In this document: one piece after another, positions 1 to 9,093 of the stretch
How positions within the stretch are numbered: position 1 is the stretch's first letter
Layout of the letters: every line of letters starts with the position of its first letter
Source of the DNA: Pedobacter africanus
Lineage (GTDB): Bacteria > Bacteroidota > Bacteroidia > Sphingobacteriales > Sphingobacteriaceae
DNA length: 64,000 nucleotides
Direction: 5' to 3'
Assembly (NCBI RefSeq): GCF_900176535.1
Contig: NZ_FWXT01000002.1
Span: 248,001 to 312,000, forward strand
Notes under the pieces: model-generated
What the model saw: the letters and a program-made list of their open reading frames with translations, nothing else
Database searches by the model: none
Told to the model about the DNA's origin: nothing
Made by a program: the position numbers and the translations under genes

Positions 1-1
1 G

Positions 2-214
2 GAACTGAAGAAAATACTGGAATACGAAATTTCGCGGCTACCGGAAAAGATGCGGGTCGTATTTGAGATGAGCAGAAATCAAAACCTCAGCTATAAACAG
101 ATTGCAGCTGAGTTGAACATTAATGAACAATCCGTTAGAAAGCACGCACAAAGGGCCATCAGAATTCTTCGCCTCAGAATAAAATTGAATCTATTTTTTG
201 CTTTCTTATGTTGA
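2..214 (+). CDS. ECF-type RNA polymerase sigma factor, 3' end only
   Basis: The open frame runs in from the left edge and ends with TGA at 212-214, giving about 70 residues. They contain the sigma region 4 signature: a helix with LPEKMRVVFEMS, then a helix-turn-helix reading LSYKQIAAELNINEQSVRKH, and a hydrophobic tail. Region 2 lies outside the window. The FecR-like anti-sigma gene follows 138 bp downstream and SusC/SusD genes come next, the usual order for a Bacteroidota ECF/anti-sigma pair controlling an outer-membrane nutrient uptake locus. The family assignment is firm. The identity of its target promoters is inferred from position only. Confidence 0.9.
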   Translation, partial: ELKKILEYEISRLPEKMRVVFEMSRNQNLSYKQIAAELNINEQSVRKHAQRAIRILRLRIKLNLFFAFLC

Positions 215-352
215 TAAAACAGCTTAAAATAAGCTATTTGCAATTATTTTAAATTTTATTGTCCCCATCGGGCTGATGTGGCTGTCTTACGTTTTGTAAT
301 GGGAACTTAAATCCTATGATAAACTATAACCGGTCAGTTATGGCCATACCAT

Positions 353-1507
353 ATGAAAAATCAGACAGGCAAGCAACTTCTCGAAAAACTAAAAAACGGA
401 ACGATCTCAGCAGAAGAGCGAAGACTTCTTGATGCGTGGTACGAGGATTTTGTAACACAGGCAGAACCGTTCAATGATGCGCGGTTATTTTTAGCTGATA
501 TGGAAATCCTGGATAAAGCTTTTCCATTTGATAGCACCCAAACTCCTGTAAAAACTTATAAAATATGGCCACGGATTGCCATTACAGCAGCTTTATTTAT
601 CATGATTATTGGAGCTGGATTACTTTTTTACAACCTTAATCCCGACAAAGCGCCGCATGGCAGTACTGTTTACAAAAATGTTATTGCACCGGGCAAAGTT
701 GGGGCAACACTCACCCTTGCAAACGGAAAGCAGATCAGGTTGTCGAGTGCTGTTAACGGTGAACTGGCTGAAGAAGCTGGTGTAAAGATTTCTAAGTCGG
801 CCGATGGCCAGATCGTTTATGAAATAATCGGTACGGCTAACAATTCCAATCAACTCAATACACTTTCTACCTCAAATGGAGAGACCTATCGGATACGATT
901 ACCTGATAAAAGCGAAGTTTGGCTTAATGCTGCTTCAACAATCAGGTACCCGGTAAGTTTCGCAAAACATCCAATAAGAAAGATAGAGTTGACCGGCGAG
1001 GCATATTTTGAGATTGCCAGGGATAAAAAGCATCCTTTCATTGTAGAGAGTAAGGAGCAGCGGATTGAAGTTTTAGGAACACATTTTAATGTGAACACTT
1101 ATACTAACGAAAACAATGTAAAAACGACCTTGATAGAAGGTAGTGTAAAAGTGCAAGTACTTAATTCAACCAGGAAAACGTTAGGCGGAGAACAGGTTAT
1201 CCTGAAACCGGGAGAACAATCCATTTTGGCAGCGGATGAGCTCAATGTCCGACAGGCCGATGTAGAAGAGGCTATAGCCTGGAAAATGGGCTTCTTTAAA
1301 TTCAGGGATGAAAATATTCAAAGTATCATGCGCAAAGTATCGCGTTGGTATAATGTAGAAGTTATTTATAAAGGAGAAATTCCGCAGAGCGGCCTGGAAG
1401 GAACGGTATCCCGCTATCAGGACATTACCCAGTTACTAGACATGTTACAGTCTACCGGACTCGTTAAATTCAGCATCATCAAGAACAAAATTATAGTGAG
1501 TAAATAA
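353..1507 (+). CDS. FecR-family anti-sigma factor (DUF4974 C-terminal domain)
   Basis: A 384-residue inner-membrane anti-sigma factor. The N-terminal cytoplasmic part (about 1-70) would bind the ECF sigma factor. One membrane helix lies near residues 73-95 (WPRIAITAALFIMIIGAGLL). The periplasmic FecR domain follows, with the typical LPDKSEVWLNAASTIRYP and GEAYFEIARDKKHPF segments and the VLGTHFNVNTY motif. The C-terminal DUF4974 domain is near 310-384. In this family the periplasmic part touches the STN domain of the partner TonB-dependent receptor and relays substrate binding to the sigma factor. The partner here is most likely the SusC protein 193 bp downstream. The start is the only ATG close to the beginning of the frame. 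Confidence 0.93.
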   Translation: MKNQTGKQLLEKLKNGTISAEERRLLDAWYEDFVTQAEPFNDARLFLADMEILDKAFPFDSTQTPVKTYKIWPRIAITAALFIMIIGAGLLFYNLNPDKAPHGSTVYKNVIAPGKVGATLTLANGKQIRLSSAVNGELAEEAGVKISKSADGQIVYEIIGTANNSNQLNTLSTSNGETYRIRLPDKSEVWLNAASTIRYPVSFAKHPIRKIELTGEAYFEIARDKKHPFIVESKEQRIEVLGTHFNVNTYTNENNVKTTLIEGSVKVQVLNSTRKTLGGEQVILKPGEQSILAADELNVRQADVEEAIAWKMGFFKFRDENIQSIMRKVSRWYNVEVIYKGEIPQSGLEGTVSRYQDITQLLDMLQSTGLVKFSIIKNKIIVSK

Positions 1508-1586
1508 CCAAATATTAACCAAATAACAAACGACGTATGAAAATAAGACCTACCTGACCTCTTTTAGGGAAGCTTAGTGCAATAAA

Positions 1587-1616
1587 AACGTGAAAGTGTG
1601 TCACCACTTCCACGTT
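1587..1616 (+). terminator. stem-loop between FecR and SusC genes (terminator or attenuator)
   Basis: Arms 1587-1598 and 1605-1616 pair over 12 positions with one mismatch around a 6-base loop. No T run follows, so it is not a textbook intrinsic terminator. Its position in the 193-bp gap suggests it separates regulator transcription from the SusC operon, or acts as a leader structure. Confidence 0.4.
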
Positions 1617-1700
1617 ATAGGCCTGGGCTATTCAATACCTGGATAATATCCGGATAAATAATCGAAAAGAAATCTTGAATAAACCCAAACAACCAAAAGT

Positions 1701-4700
1701 ATGAATTTAAATGCTTTTATCAAGACCGCTATGCCCATAGCTGGCCGATATAAAAAAATATTATTAGTTATGAAAATAACTGTGTTTTTATTGCTAATGG
1801 GGCTGCTTCATGTAAGCGCTTCCAGCGTTGCACAGAGAATCACCCTTTCGTCAAAAAATGCTGATCTGCAGGAGGTTATAGAACAGCTGAGAAAACAAAG
1901 CGGCTATAATTTTCTGTATATCAAAAAAGAAGTGCTCGGCAGGGCAAAACCAGTAACGGCGCAGCTCAAAGAGGTAACCATTGAGGAAGCGCTGAAAAAG
2001 ATCTTTGCAGCACAGCCATTGATCTACCAGATCAAAGATAAAACGGTAATCATCAAGCCCTCCCAAGACAAACCATCTGTAAAGACAGAACAAAAGCCTA
2101 TTACAGGTAAAGTGAAAGATGAGGCCGGAGAAACCCTTATTGGAGTGTCTGTCTTAATCAAGGGGACCAGGACGGGAACTGTTACCAATTCGGAAGGAAA
2201 TTATACAATTCAGGCCGAACCCGGATCGATACTGGTGTTTAGTTATATAGGTTACCAGACGCAAGAAATTACTGTAGGAACGGAGAACACTATTAATGTA
2301 TCGCTGATTGCTGTTGCCGGTGGTCTGGATGAAGTGGTTGTTGTAGCCTATGGCACTCAAAAAAAGGAAACAGTTACCGGAGCAATCTCTTCCATTAAAA
2401 CCAAAGAAATTAAACAAAGTCCTGCAGCAAATTTAGCGGTTACCCTGGCAGGCAGATTACCTGGATTAACTTCCATACAACGTAGCGGCCAACCAGGTCG
2501 GGACATTACCCAACTGTTTATCCGCGGACAGGGAACAATAAACGCGCAAAGCCCTATAATCCTTGTAGATGGGATTGAGCGTGATCTGACTTATATTGAT
2601 CCGAATGAGGTGGAGTCAGTGACTATCTTGAAAGATGCCTCATCTACAGCTATTTTTGGCGTTAGAGGAGCCAATGGTGTTATTTTGGTGACCACAAAAA
2701 GAGGAACTTCCGAGACTCCGGAAATCAATTTCGTAGCAGAGGCCGGCGCACAGGATTTTCCACGTTTTATCAGTCCGGTTAATGCTTATGACTTTGCAAC
2801 ACTAAAAAATCTGGCACTTACAAACGACGGTTTACCGGCCGAGTATTCAAGCCAGTCATTGGAATACTATAAAACCCAGGAAGATCCCCTCCGTTACGCA
2901 AATACAGACTGGCGTAAATTGTTGATTAAGGATTATTCTTATCAGCAACGGTATAACCTGAATGTTTCGGGGGCAAGTAAAACCACTAAATATTTTGTAA
3001 ATGCCGGTTATCTCAATCAGGGAGGACAGTTTAATACAGAAAAAGACCTTAGTTATGACCCTAGCTTTAAACTTAACCGCTATAACTTCAGATCTAATGT
3101 TGATATCCAGCTGAATAAAAACTTAAAAGCATTCTTAAATGTAGCAGGCTACCTGGAACAACGGAATAGTCCTTACGCTTTAGGGGGAGACAATCCAACA
3201 GATTGGATCATTTACTTTATGAACCGGATGCCGGCGGTTGTACCAGGCCCGCTTACACCCGATGGTCAGGTGATCACCTATTCCGATATTGATCATCCAG
3301 CCTATGGCCTGATCAACCGTTCTGGTTATACACAACAGAAAAGAAGTAATGTATTAGCTACTTATGGAATGGAGCAAAACCTTGACTTCATTACCAAAGG
3401 CTTATCGGCAAGGGCGGTAGTTTCATTTGATGCACGTACGGTCAATAATCTTGAAGCGACAAGGAAGTACGAAAAATACATACAGATCATTAATCCTAAT
3501 TTAAAAGGGGCTGATGGGCGCGACAGCGTTTACTACCGACCGTTCAATAATGACCAGAATACCCCATTATCCATTGGAGGGGGAAGAAATTTTGAAACCT
3601 TATCCAATTTTCAAGGTTTCATAAATTATGAAAAAACTAGTGGGAAACATGATTTTTCAGGTATGTTGCTGTATCAGCAACAAAATAATGTAATCAATAA
3701 TGAACTGCCGTTCAAGTTAATGGGGCTGGCCTCCAGATTTACCTATGGTTACAATTCACGGTACTTTCTGGAATTTAACGCCGGCTACAACGGTTCTGAA
3801 CAATTTGCCGAGGGCCAGCGTTTCGGGTTTTTTCCGGCAGTTTCTGCCAGCTGGCTTATCTCCAACGAATCGTTTCTACAGCATAACCCTGTTTTGAATT
3901 TGTTGAAATTAAGAGGCTCGTTCGGTAAAGTTGGTAATGACCGCATAGGAAGCAGAAGGTTTTTATACCTGGATGATATACAGGTTGTTGGAGGCGGTTT
4001 TTCCGGTAGCCTGGGGAATGGTCAAACCATCAATTATAATTTATTAAAAAATGCGCAGCTACAATGGGAAGTTGCCAAAAAATACAATCTCGGATTGGAG
4101 ATGGGATTATTCAATCAGTTTAATCTGGTGGCTGATGTCTTTTATGAAAAGAGAGACAACATTTTGCGTAACAGGGGAACTATTCCGGAACTGAACGGAC
4201 TCCCCATCTCAGTATTGCCACCTGTAAATATTGGCGTGGTAGAAAACAGAGGATTTGAAGTTGAATTGAATTATAAGAAATCATTCAACAAAGACCTGTC
4301 TGTTTTGGCCCGAGTGAACCTGAATTATGCAACAAACAGACAAATTTATGCAGACGAGCCTTTGTTACCTGAAGATTATGCCTACCGTTACAGGGAAACC
4401 GGCTACCGGATAGGACAGATGTTTGGCTATCAGGTAGACCGGTATTTTACCGACGCGAATGACATCGCCAATTCACCTGTGCAAAATGTAGGCGGACATG
4501 AATCCAGACCCGGAGATTTTAAATACAAGGACCTCAACAACGATAACCTGATCAATGAAAGGGACATGGCACCGATTGGTTATTCAACAGTTCCTGAATA
4601 TCAGTATGGTGCAGCATTTAACCTGACTTATAAAGGATTGGATTTTAGTGTGCTGTTTCAGGGGATTTCAAATGTTTCTAACTATTATAGCGATCAGGGG

Positions 4701-5063
4701 GTTTTTGCTGACAAGAACTATGTGTCCAGGCATCTGGAGAGCTGGACAGCAGAACGTGCATCCAGCGGATTACCAATCAATTATCCACGTATTTCCACCC
4801 AATCCAATCCCAATGAAAGGCCAAACTCATTTTTCATTCTCAATGCGAGCTACCTGAGATTAAAAAACATGGAAATTGGCTATAGTTTGCCATCGAAATG
4901 GAGCAGTGCTATTGGCGCGAAACGTTTGCGTATTTATGCCAACGGCCTGAACCTCTTTACCTGGGATAAACTACCCACAACGGAGTTCGATCCGGAATTG
5001 ACGAACAGCCGCGATTATCCGATTACACGCCTGTATAATTTTGGTGTAAACTTCACTTTTTAA
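1701..5063 (+). CDS. SusC/RagA-family TonB-dependent outer-membrane transporter with STN domain
   Basis: A 1120-residue outer-membrane receptor. A long N-terminal signal region (about 1-45) ends near SSVAQRITL. It is followed by an STN domain (about 49-120), which marks receptors that signal to FecR, then a carboxypeptidase-regulatory-like domain (about 134-202, ITGKVKDEAGETLIGVSVLI). Next come the EVVVVAYGTQKK segment that opens the SusC plug, the plug itself with LVDGIERDLTYIDPNEVES and ILKDASSTAIFGVRGANG, and a C-terminal beta-barrel ending in an aromatic residue. SusC proteins form a lidded channel with their SusD partner, encoded 12 bp downstream. The substrate is not visible in the sequence. 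The locus context suggests a ribose- or nucleoside-containing glycoside. Confidence 0.95.
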   Translation: MNLNAFIKTAMPIAGRYKKILLVMKITVFLLLMGLLHVSASSVAQRITLSSKNADLQEVIEQLRKQSGYNFLYIKKEVLGRAKPVTAQLKEVTIEEALKKIFAAQPLIYQIKDKTVIIKPSQDKPSVKTEQKPITGKVKDEAGETLIGVSVLIKGTRTGTVTNSEGNYTIQAEPGSILVFSYIGYQTQEITVGTENTINVSLIAVAGGLDEVVVVAYGTQKKETVTGAISSIKTKEIKQSPAANLAVTLAGRLPGLTSIQRSGQPGRDITQLFIRGQGTINAQSPIILVDGIERDLTYIDPNEVESVTILKDASSTAIFGVRGANGVILVTTKRGTSETPEINFVAEAGAQDFPRFISPVNAYDFATLKNLALTNDGLPAEYSSQSLEYYKTQEDPLRYANTDWRKLLIKDYSYQQRYNLNVSGASKTTKYFVNAGYLNQGGQFNTEKDLSYDPSFKLNRYNFRSNVDIQLNKNLKAFLNVAGYLEQRNSPYALGGDNPTDWIIYFMNRMPAVVPGPLTPDGQVITYSDIDHPAYGLINRSGYTQQKRSNVLATYGMEQNLDFITKGLSARAVVSFDARTVNNLEATRKYEKYIQIINPNLKGADGRDSVYYRPFNNDQNTPLSIGGGRNFETLSNFQGFINYEKTSGKHDFSGMLLYQQQNNVINNELPFKLMGLASRFTYGYNSRYFLEFNAGYNGSEQFAEGQRFGFFPAVSASWLISNESFLQHNPVLNLLKLRGSFGKVGNDRIGSRRFLYLDDIQVVGGGFSGSLGNGQTINYNLLKNAQLQWEVAKKYNLGLEMGLFNQFNLVADVFYEKRDNILRNRGTIPELNGLPISVLPPVNIGVVENRGFEVELNYKKSFNKDLSVLARVNLNYATNRQIYADEPLLPEDYAYRYRETGYRIGQMFGYQVDRYFTDANDIANSPVQNVGGHESRPGDFKYKDLNNDNLINERDMAPIGYSTVPEYQYGAAFNLTYKGLDFSVLFQGISNVSNYYSDQGVFADKNYVSRHLESWTAERASSGLPINYPRISTQSNPNERPNSFFILNASYLRLKNMEIGYSLPSKWSSAIGAKRLRIYANGLNLFTWDKLPTTEFDPELTNSRDYPITRLYNFGVNFTF

Positions 5064-5075
5064 TCAGAAGATAAG

Positions 5076-6809
5076 ATGAAAAATATTTTAAGAATTTTTA
5101 TAGTGCTTTCTTTCCTTACAGCTGGTTGTACGAAAGATTACCTGAACATCACGCCTGATGGCAGAACAACACTTGATGATATATTTAAAGACGAGAAACG
5201 AACTGAGGCTTATCTGAACAGGATATACGGACAAATGCCAAGTTACTTCTGGAAGTATGGTTTTTTTGATTTTCTGGCACCTTTTTCTGATGAGGCCTAC
5301 GCTCATAGTGGTGCGGTAATGGCCTGGTCTGCAGGTAGTCTGAATGCCAGCGGCAATCCTTTGCACACGCACCAGGAACGGGGTAAAGGCGTTTATCATT
5401 ATGGTACTTTCTGGGCGGGTATCAGAGATGCAAACGTATTCCTGCAAAACATACAGACTGCCAATATTCCCAGTGCTACCAACAGGGAGCGTTTTCGTGC
5501 GGAAGCGCAGCTATTAAGGGCTTTTTATTACTGGGAACTTATTAAAGAATACGGTCCTATGCCTGTTGTGACGGCACCTTTCACCAACGATTTTGATTAT
5601 ACCACGCTTAAACGTCCGTCTTTCCAGGATTGCGTAAATTTTATTGTAAAAGAATGTGATGAAGTTATTGCGAACAACAGTATGCCTATACGCATCACCA
5701 CGGAAGCAGAGCGCGGGCGGTTTACAAAAGCAGTAGCTTATGCTGTAAAGTCTCAGGCTTTGTTGTATAACGCCAGTCCGTTGTGGAATGCCAGTAACGA
5801 TAAAAGTAAATGGGAAGCAGCTTCGCTGGCAGCACAAAGTGCCATTAATGCGCTGACCACGCAAGGTTATTCATTGGTAGACAACTATGGAGATTATTTT
5901 CTGAGCAAAACCGATATCAGCTCTTCACCAAGGGATAAAGAAACAATTTACGAGATTTTTGAGGGGCAAATAGATCCTGTGTTCAGTATCATCAACAGTA
6001 TTCCAAGCAAACCCGGAATGTTTAAGGTGGGGGCTACCCCTAGCCAGGAATTGGTAGACAGTTATGATATGCAAGCTACAGGTGAGCCGATTATTAAAGG
6101 TTATCAGGATGCGGATCATACACAGCCAATCTTCAATCCGGCCGCCGGATATGATCCGTCTAAGCCTTATCTCGGGCGAGATCCGAGATTTTATGCCACG
6201 GTATGGTACAACGGGGCTGCTTATGATAATATAGCAGGAAATGTGCATATTATGGAGACTTACGTAGGCGGGGCAGATCAGTTGTTGAAAGCCCCTATAG
6301 GCTGGGCCTTTACGCGAACTGGCTATTATCTGCGCAAATTTATTGATCCTCGTTTACAATCCGGTCAGCCAGAAGATACCCGCTGGAAAAAATACCGCCT
6401 GGCCGAACTTTATCTTAATCTTGCGGAGGCAGAAAATGAAGCCAACGGGCCAACCACTATAGCGCAAAATGCAGTCAATAAAGTGAGATTTAGGGCTAAC
6501 ATGCCCAATTTTCCAACCACTTTATCACAGCAGGAATTTCAGGACCGTATCCGTAAGGAGCGTAGGGTAGAGCTCGCTTTTGAAGAACACCGTTTCTGGG
6601 ATGTGCGCAGATGGAAAATACTGGACAAGACGGATAAGCTGGTTACAGGAATGGAAATTACAAAGCAACCGAACAATAGCTTTACCTATGCCCGCTTTGT
6701 AACTGAACGCAGAAATGCCTGGAGTGATAAGTTTCTGATTATGCCTATTCCAATCAAGGAAACCGCTATAATTCCTGATTTTAACCTCAACCAGAACCCT
6801 GGTTGGTAA
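5076..6809 (+). CDS. SusD/RagB-family outer-membrane lipoprotein
   Basis: A 577-residue surface lipoprotein with a signal peptide ending in the lipobox-like LTAGC, followed by the typical SusD start (YLNITPDGRTTLDDIF). Internal TPR-like helices include FRAEAQLLRAFYYWELIKEYG. The C-terminal SusD domain has RIRKERRVELAFEEHRFWDVRRWK and ends with a NQNPGW motif, typical of complete family members. It lies 12 bp after its SusC partner. Together they bind and import the substrate across the outer membrane. Confidence 0.95.
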   Translation: MKNILRIFIVLSFLTAGCTKDYLNITPDGRTTLDDIFKDEKRTEAYLNRIYGQMPSYFWKYGFFDFLAPFSDEAYAHSGAVMAWSAGSLNASGNPLHTHQERGKGVYHYGTFWAGIRDANVFLQNIQTANIPSATNRERFRAEAQLLRAFYYWELIKEYGPMPVVTAPFTNDFDYTTLKRPSFQDCVNFIVKECDEVIANNSMPIRITTEAERGRFTKAVAYAVKSQALLYNASPLWNASNDKSKWEAASLAAQSAINALTTQGYSLVDNYGDYFLSKTDISSSPRDKETIYEIFEGQIDPVFSIINSIPSKPGMFKVGATPSQELVDSYDMQATGEPIIKGYQDADHTQPIFNPAAGYDPSKPYLGRDPRFYATVWYNGAAYDNIAGNVHIMETYVGGADQLLKAPIGWAFTRTGYYLRKFIDPRLQSGQPEDTRWKKYRLAELYLNLAEAENEANGPTTIAQNAVNKVRFRANMPNFPTTLSQQEFQDRIRKERRVELAFEEHRFWDVRRWKILDKTDKLVTGMEITKQPNNSFTYARFVTERRNAWSDKFLIMPIPIKETAIIPDFNLNQNPGW

Positions 6810-6848
6810 ACGTCACCCGAACCGAATGTAAACTTTATTCAAATAGTT

Positions 6849-9083
6849 ATGGTTGCCATAAAACTTATCTGCTTAACGCTTTTAGTTGCCACTGCTTTGG
6901 GTTGTAAAAAGCCTGATCCGGAAAACAAAGAAACTATCAAAGCAAATGAAGTGCAAAATGACGGCAGTACCTCATTGACTGCCGCACAGGAACGTTATAT
7001 CGTTTTTTTTCTAACCAATACCAGTGTTGATCAGGCTGATAGCGAAAATACAGGTAAAGATGCCAATTCTGCCTATACCTTTGTAGGCGAGCTTCCGCAG
7101 ATTTTTGGGCCTGTTAACACAGATGCACCTTATAAATATGCATTTGGTTTGCCAGGGCCCATGCTACTCACCCAATCGGTCCAACAGATGCAATACCAGG
7201 TTAATAAAGCTTTTGATATTGCCGAAAAATACAACGTTCCGGTATATTTCCAGCTGGATGATATCAATAATTATACAACCGAATTTGGCGGGGGTGCTAT
7301 GCCTAAATTTTACAATGATCCCTCATGGTGCGAATGGGTATCATTCCCCTCGGGAACAGAAACCTGGGGCGGGCAATCTAACGGTCGCCTTCCTTATTAC
7401 TGGTTTAATTGGGGTGCCTGGATGCACGCCCAGGCTTTCCCGAATCTGCAATCACCGGGGTTCAGGGCATTTATAAAAAGTCAGCTTGAAAATGGTGTGT
7501 TGTCGGTGTTGAATACCCGGTATAACCAACTGAAAGCGAATGGCAAAGGATATTTGTTTGCCGGAATGGCTATTGGCTGGGAAACACATATTCCCGATTA
7601 TTCGGCTGATAATACGCTATATAATGTAAACCCTTCCTCGCTTCCGGTAAATGTAATATTAGGAGACCAGATGCAAAGCTGGGAGGCCGGAAAACTTGGA
7701 TTTGCAGCACTGCATACTTTAGGTTATACGGCTTATAACAAGGACAGGCTGTATCAGGTAATCCACGATTATTCTGAATTTTTAGCTAAAACAGCTTATG
7801 ACACAGGAATTCCAAGGGAAAAGATCTTCTCACACATTGTGGGGATAAAATCCAGCCAGCCCGGTTTGTCGACCACGTTTGCGCCACCAATCTGGACGGC
7901 TGTTAACAATTACTCAACCCCTGGTTTCACACTTTCGCCGGTTAGCTGCCCTTACAACCTGAACACCTTAAAAGCAGAGATCAGTCTGGCAGATTCACAG
8001 CAGAAAAATTTTGCCAATGCTGAAGGCTATAGCATTGGCGTGAATGGCTCTTTTGCACAGGCAGATGCATATTTTGGTGATATGTTTGGTCATGGGGCTT
8101 CAATGGTTGCTGTATTTGGCTGGGGAAGAGAGCCTGCAAGTTCTGCTTTTGCCGTATCGCATAGTCCTGCAAGCCCCTTTGTGCAGGCCGCAAAAAAATG
8201 GTTGAGCAATGAAGTGAAAGTCTGGTCCTTTGCCGCAGGTGCTGAAGGTTGGACATCGGGAAACGACATCAGTGGTTTCGGGTGGAATAATGCAGGTAAA
8301 ATAGGTGGCTCTCTAACAGGAAATGATGCTTTTATACTTTCAGCAAACTCAGTGGGATATAATTTGGGGACTGAAAAGCTTGTTCAGGTTGGCATCAGTA
8401 ATGCGTCTGCGAACACCGTAGGGCAGGTTTACTTTACAACAACAGCAAGTACAGGCTGGTCGGAGGATAAAAGAAAGGACTTTGCAATGACTGCGAACAG
8501 TTCCCTTACCAATTATACCATCAATATGGCAGATATTCCAACCTGGCAGGGAACGCTTAAACAGTTGAGGATAGATCCTTCCAATGCGGTTCCAGGCAGC
8601 TCCACTTCAGGTAATTTTAGTATAGACTATATACATGTAGGTAGTCAGGGCTGGAATTTCATGTCGGCTTCAGAAGGCTGGACAGCTGGCCAGCAGATTA
8701 ATAATTTTGGCTGGTCTGCCGCGGCGGGGAATTATATAGGTGGAAAGCTAACTGGTGCAGATGCATTTATAGTATCAGCTGATAACCTGAACCTTATTCT
8801 CGCAAACTGCAGGTATGTAGTGGTCAGGATCAAGAACTCTTCTCCGCAAACGATCGGACAGGTCTATTTTACCACCACCACTGATCTGGCCTGGAATAAT
8901 GCGAAGCAGGTGTCTTTTGCGCTGAACCCATATTCCGATTTTACAACTTATACCATAGATATGAGTACCGTTCCGGGATGGACAGGTACCTTAAAACAAT
9001 TACGCATTGATCCTTCCAATGCTACGCCCGGAACCCCTGTTAATGGATATTTCCAGGTTCAATACATTAAAATAGTTAATTAA
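6849..9083 (+). CDS. lipoprotein, TIM-barrel glycosidase-like, with a duplicated C-terminal module
   Basis: A 744-residue protein whose signal sequence ends at a lipobox-like TALGC, so it is probably a surface lipoprotein. Residues about 50-450 hold motifs reminiscent of a barrel hydrolase (VPVYFQLDDINNY, GYLFAGMAIGWETHIPDYS), but no family could be named with certainty. Residues 458-600 and 601-744 are two copies of one module of about 143 residues. Both contain a GW-T/S-G--I--FGW pattern, then GQVYFTTT and TLKQLRIDPSNA. The modules look like beta-sandwich carbohydrate-binding domains. The gene sits between SusD and the nucleosidase/glycosidase gene. A role in binding or cleaving the polymer at the cell surface is an inference from that position. 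Confidence 0.65.
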   Translation: MVAIKLICLTLLVATALGCKKPDPENKETIKANEVQNDGSTSLTAAQERYIVFFLTNTSVDQADSENTGKDANSAYTFVGELPQIFGPVNTDAPYKYAFGLPGPMLLTQSVQQMQYQVNKAFDIAEKYNVPVYFQLDDINNYTTEFGGGAMPKFYNDPSWCEWVSFPSGTETWGGQSNGRLPYYWFNWGAWMHAQAFPNLQSPGFRAFIKSQLENGVLSVLNTRYNQLKANGKGYLFAGMAIGWETHIPDYSADNTLYNVNPSSLPVNVILGDQMQSWEAGKLGFAALHTLGYTAYNKDRLYQVIHDYSEFLAKTAYDTGIPREKIFSHIVGIKSSQPGLSTTFAPPIWTAVNNYSTPGFTLSPVSCPYNLNTLKAEISLADSQQKNFANAEGYSIGVNGSFAQADAYFGDMFGHGASMVAVFGWGREPASSAFAVSHSPASPFVQAAKKWLSNEVKVWSFAAGAEGWTSGNDISGFGWNNAGKIGGSLTGNDAFILSANSVGYNLGTEKLVQVGISNASANTVGQVYFTTTASTGWSEDKRKDFAMTANSSLTNYTINMADIPTWQGTLKQLRIDPSNAVPGSSTSGNFSIDYIHVGSQGWNFMSASEGWTAGQQINNFGWSAAAGNYIGGKLTGADAFIVSADNLNLILANCRYVVVRIKNSSPQTIGQVYFTTTTDLAWNNAKQVSFALNPYSDFTTYTIDMSTVPGWTGTLKQLRIDPSNATPGTPVNGYFQVQYIKIVN

Positions 9084-9093
9084 GGAGGGGTAT

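Noticed and set aside
241..300. A possible ECF promoter ahead of the first FecR gene resembling the element at 31529/40443 (TTGTC, GGCTGATG, GGCTGTC).
   Set aside because: The spacing between the TTG and GTC parts is 25 bp instead of 20 and the flanks do not match, so it cannot be called the same element.
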